Shown here piece after piece: positions 13,901 through 16,447 of a stretch of 16,447 nt of DNA. Under the pieces are notes generated by a model. That model was given only the letters and a program-made list of their open reading frames with translations. It searched no databases and had not been told where the DNA came from. Position numbers and translations under genes: made by a program. Source of the stretch: Deltaproteobacteria bacterium (GTDB taxonomy: Bacteria > Desulfobacterota > Desulfobacteria > Desulfobacterales > JAFDFH01); NCBI GenBank assembly GCA_019309945.1, contig JAFDFH010000062.1:1-16447 (forward strand), read 5' to 3'. Every line of letters starts with the position of its first letter. Position 1 is the stretch's first letter.

Positions 13901-14045
13901 GACGGTCTCGTAAAAAGTCCAACTTCTGCGTTGTGCTGCATTTTGCAATCATTCAACGTACGATAAGTACGCCTCACGATTACAAAATTTACACGCCTTG
14001 AATTTAAACTTTTTTCGAAACCGTCTAAATCGGACTTTTTACGAG
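13901..14045. repeat. 145-bp palindromic element between DUF1178 and recD2
   Basis: CTCGTAAAAAGTCC (13907-13920) is the exact inverse of GGACTTTTTACGAG (14032-14045). GACGGTCTCG (13901-13910) pairs with CGAAACCGTC (14016-14025) with one mismatch. The interior is also symmetrical: ATTTTG-AATC appears in both arms, and GTAC-GATAA-GTAC lies at the centre. Because it sits between convergent genes it may act as a two-way terminator. It resembles repeats I associate with Desulfobacteria, unchecked. Confidence 0.8.
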
Positions 14046-14117
14046 TTCATCAAATTTAATCAGATTGAGACTAAAGAATCACATATTTTAAGAACGGACT
14101 TTACAATTTACCTAACG

Positions 14118-16304
14118 CTATTTATTAATGAGTCTGGCAGCAAGTCTTGAGTTTCGCCGTCGGGGCGTATCATTTTTCAGTGCAATGTCAAGGGCCTTTT
14201 TCATGCCAACAAGGATAACGAGTTTTTTACCCCTTGTCATTGCCGTGTATAAAAGGTTTCTCTGGAGAAGCGCAAAATGTTGGGTCATTATGGGAATTAT
14301 AACGGCCGGGTACTCTGAACCCTGAGATTTATGGACGGATATGGCATAGGCCAGTGTTAATTCATCTAATTCCGAAAAATCGTAATTTACCGTTCGATCA
14401 TCATAATTGACGGAAAGCCTTCGATCTGCGTTGTCAATGGCGGTGATTCGTCCAATTTCCCCGTTAAAAACTTCCTTTTGATAGTTATTTTTCAAATGCA
14501 TGACTTTATCTCTGGGTCTGAAACGGGTGCCATCCAATTCCGTCGCGCCCGTTTGCGGGTTTAAAACATTTTGCAATACCTGATTAAGGTTATGTGTTCC
14601 CACGTCGCCCCGGTGCATGGGTGTTAAAACCTGAATCTCATCGATACGATCCAAATCAAAACGATACGGGACTTTCTCTATGCATAATTCAACAATCGTT
14701 TCTACGACCTCCGCCGGGCGATTTTTTTCTATAAAATAAAATTCAGAACGCCCCGGCGAAATATCCAGTCTATTGATGTCAGGCTGTTCACCCCTGCGAA
14801 CCCTGTGGGCATTAGCGACAATGGTGCTTTCCTGACTCTGTCGAAAGATTTTCTTTAACTCAAATGTTTTGATTCTTTTTGATTCGATCAAATCGGAAAG
14901 AACATTTCCCGGCCCCACGGAAGGAAGCTGAAAAGTATCACCAACCAGGATCAACACCGATTGCACCGGAACCGCATTTAACAGATGAAACATTAAGAAG
15001 GTGTCCACCATAGAGGACTCATCGATGATTAAGGCATCTAAATCAAGAGGATCATCCTGATTTTTAACGAATCGTCCTTGCGTTAAATTGTATCCTAAAA
15101 GTTTGTGAATCGTCGCAGCTTTTCTGCGGGTCACCTCTGCCAGGTGCCTGGCTGCCCGTCCGGTGGGCGCCCCAAGGAGAATTTTTTTCCCAAGAAGTTC
15201 CAGGATCGTATGAATTGATCGGATGAGGGTGGTCTTGCCTGTTCCGGGTCCTCCGGTAATGATTGCAACCCGATGGGAAAGAATTTCTTCAAGGACTTTA
15301 ATTTGTCCGTCCGAAAGCTTTATGGCAAGTTTTTTTAACACTTCTTGAGTCATTTGTTCCGGATCAATATCCGGGACAGGGACTCGCACCGATAAAATTG
15401 CATTAATTCTGTTTGCAATTCCGGTTTCCGCTTCATGCAGGGGTTTTAAATAAATGACCCTGGGAAGGGACATGTGCGTGTCTTGTTCGATTTTAACTGC
15501 ACCTGCCTCGGCAAGTTCCTCAATTGCGCCCCTGGTTGTATTTGGATCGATCTGAAAATATTTTTTACAGCGATCAACCATTTGATTTTCATAAATAAAA
15601 ACATGCCCTTCATCTGAGTATTGCTGTAAAAGATGCATCACACAAGCTTTGACTCTTTCGGATTCATTAACGGATACTCCTGATTTTTGGATGATTGCAT
15701 CTGCCATGTAAAAACCAATTCGGGGAAAATCATTTACCAGGCGGTAGGGATCTTCGAGCAGGATGTTCACAGCGTTCGGCCCATATTCTTTAAATATTTT
15801 AGCACTATAGGAAGTTTTGATACCAACTTCCTGAAGCAGCATTATTAGATTTCGCATGGCTTGGTGCTCGGTCCATGCACTGGATATTGACAACGCCTTG
15901 GCTTTTCCGATTCCCGTTACCTCTAGCAGTCTCGCCGGCTCCTTTTCAATGATCTCAAGGGTTCGATCTTCAAAATGGTTGATCAATCTCGCAGCCATCT
16001 TTGGGCCTACGCCTTTAACAAACCCGGATTCCAGATATTTTCGAATCCCCTCCATGGTTGCCGGAAGAATAACCTCAAAAGATTCGATTTTAAACTGCTC
16101 TCCGTATTTCGGATGGGTTTCCCATGTTCCAATTAATTTTAAGGTTTCACCCAGGTTCGGATCGGGCATGAAACCCCGGACCATTATCCTGTTGTGGGTT
16201 TTTTGGAGCCTGAATTTTGCAATGGTGTAGTGATTTTCCTGATTATAATAGGTAATATATTCCAGGGAACCTTTTAGGGTCGTTTTATTGTGGTTTTTAA
16301 TCAT
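14118..16304 (-). CDS. recD2: ATP-dependent RecD-like DNA helicase (RecD2)
   Basis: A 728-residue superfamily 1B helicase of normal RecD2 length. An N-terminal OB-like region (1-80) and tandem helix-hairpin-helix segments (about 84-145, with GVGPKMAARL and GIGKAKAL) precede the motor. The motor shows Walker A GGPGTGKT (351-358), Walker B LIIDES (425-430), motif III GDTFQLPSVGPG (455-466), FRQ (487-489), and a C-terminal UvrD-like part with HKSQGSEYP (658-666) and YTAMTRGKK (686-694). The long N-terminus with HhH motifs separates RecD2 from RecBCD-type RecD. It unwinds DNA 5' to 3' in repair. The ATG at 16304 lacks an obvious Shine-Dalgarno sequence. A half-copy of the MITE-like element starts 29 bp upstream. 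No recB or recC is nearby. Confidence 0.94.
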   Translation of the reverse strand: MIKNHNKTTLKGSLEYITYYNQENHYTIAKFRLQKTHNRIMVRGFMPDPNLGETLKLIGTWETHPKYGEQFKIESFEVILPATMEGIRKYLESGFVKGVGPKMAARLINHFEDRTLEIIEKEPARLLEVTGIGKAKALSISSAWTEHQAMRNLIMLLQEVGIKTSYSAKIFKEYGPNAVNILLEDPYRLVNDFPRIGFYMADAIIQKSGVSVNESERVKACVMHLLQQYSDEGHVFIYENQMVDRCKKYFQIDPNTTRGAIEELAEAGAVKIEQDTHMSLPRVIYLKPLHEAETGIANRINAILSVRVPVPDIDPEQMTQEVLKKLAIKLSDGQIKVLEEILSHRVAIITGGPGTGKTTLIRSIHTILELLGKKILLGAPTGRAARHLAEVTRRKAATIHKLLGYNLTQGRFVKNQDDPLDLDALIIDESSMVDTFLMFHLLNAVPVQSVLILVGDTFQLPSVGPGNVLSDLIESKRIKTFELKKIFRQSQESTIVANAHRVRRGEQPDINRLDISPGRSEFYFIEKNRPAEVVETIVELCIEKVPYRFDLDRIDEIQVLTPMHRGDVGTHNLNQVLQNVLNPQTGATELDGTRFRPRDKVMHLKNNYQKEVFNGEIGRITAIDNADRRLSVNYDDRTVNYDFSELDELTLAYAISVHKSQGSEYPAVIIPIMTQHFALLQRNLLYTAMTRGKKLVILVGMKKALDIALKNDTPRRRNSRLAARLINK

Positions 16305-16333
16305 TATATCATTTAGTTAAGTATCAATATGGC

Positions 16334-16447
16334 AACTTCTCAATATGTTCCGGTAGGCCCGCTGCGCCATCCGGTAATTTTTTTCAATACGGCCAAAACT
16401 TGCCGTTAAGGGCGCCTAACAGTGCCCCGCGCACGGGATCTAAAATG
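16334..16447 (-). mobile_element. Half-copy C of the palindromic MITE-like element, cut by the window edge
   Basis: Inverted copy of 1531-1644, the right arm of the complete element, with five differences in 114 bp by eye. It starts at the terminus AACTTCTCAA and stops at CTAAAATG, exactly where the 8-nt centre of the full element would begin. The left arm must lie outside the window. Confidence 0.85.

Noticed and set aside
15856..16230. 124-codon plus-strand frame
   Set aside because: It is the antisense of the recD2 HhH region.
1..16447. The window as a circular plasmid or excised circle
   Set aside because: The gene content is chromosomal housekeeping, there is no replication or integration gene, and the flanks of the two terminal half-repeats do not share a target duplication.

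Overview
The window looks like a chromosomal stretch of an anaerobic Gram-negative bacterium, most likely an uncultured sulfate reducer of the Desulfobacterota (Desulfobacteria). This placing is an inference from three things: the outer-membrane and division genes, the protein flavour, and several families of intergenic palindromic repeats that resemble ones I associate with that group. No marker gene proves it. Base composition is moderately AT-rich. Nearly all sequence outside the eleven confident protein genes is repeat or leader DNA. There are no rRNA or tRNA genes, CRISPR arrays, prophage genes or transposase genes.

Left block (minus strand, about 7.64 kb down to 0.19 kb): a cell-envelope and division operon running tolC-like > ftsE > ftsX > envC-like > ctpA > yibQ-like. 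The tolC stop and ftsE start overlap in ATGA. ftsE and ftsX are 15 bp apart, and envC and ctpA are 13 bp apart. FtsEX is an ABC-type complex that controls EnvC-like activators of septal peptidoglycan amidases. CtpA is a periplasmic PDZ protease, and the YibQ-like protein is a divergent polysaccharide deacetylase. The envC product carries an extra SH3b domain and a LytM domain that lacks two metal-binding histidines, as expected of an amidase activator rather than a hydrolase.

Middle and right: pyrE (plus strand) converges on dnaJ > queD (minus). Next come an SH3/coiled-coil/anchor membrane protein > nadB pair (minus), a small zinc-ribbon-like DUF1178 protein (plus), and recD2 (minus). These are housekeeping functions: pyrimidine and NAD synthesis, queuosine precursor synthesis, protein folding and DNA unwinding.

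The unusual content is between the genes. A 267-bp, imperfectly palindromic, MITE-like element lies between ctpA and yibQ (1378-1644). It is flanked by a 9-bp direct repeat that looks like a target-site duplication. Half-copies of the same element form both ends of the window (1-153 and 16334-16447), and both stop at the element's centre, so the window is probably a contig broken at this repeat. A second palindrome (1180-1331) sits directly upstream of yibQ. A relative of its core lies between ftsX and envC, where it appears to supply the ribosome binding site and TTG start of envC. Further palindromes follow the DUF1178 gene (13901-14045) and precede it (13163-13223). An 18-bp motif recurs three times outside genes.
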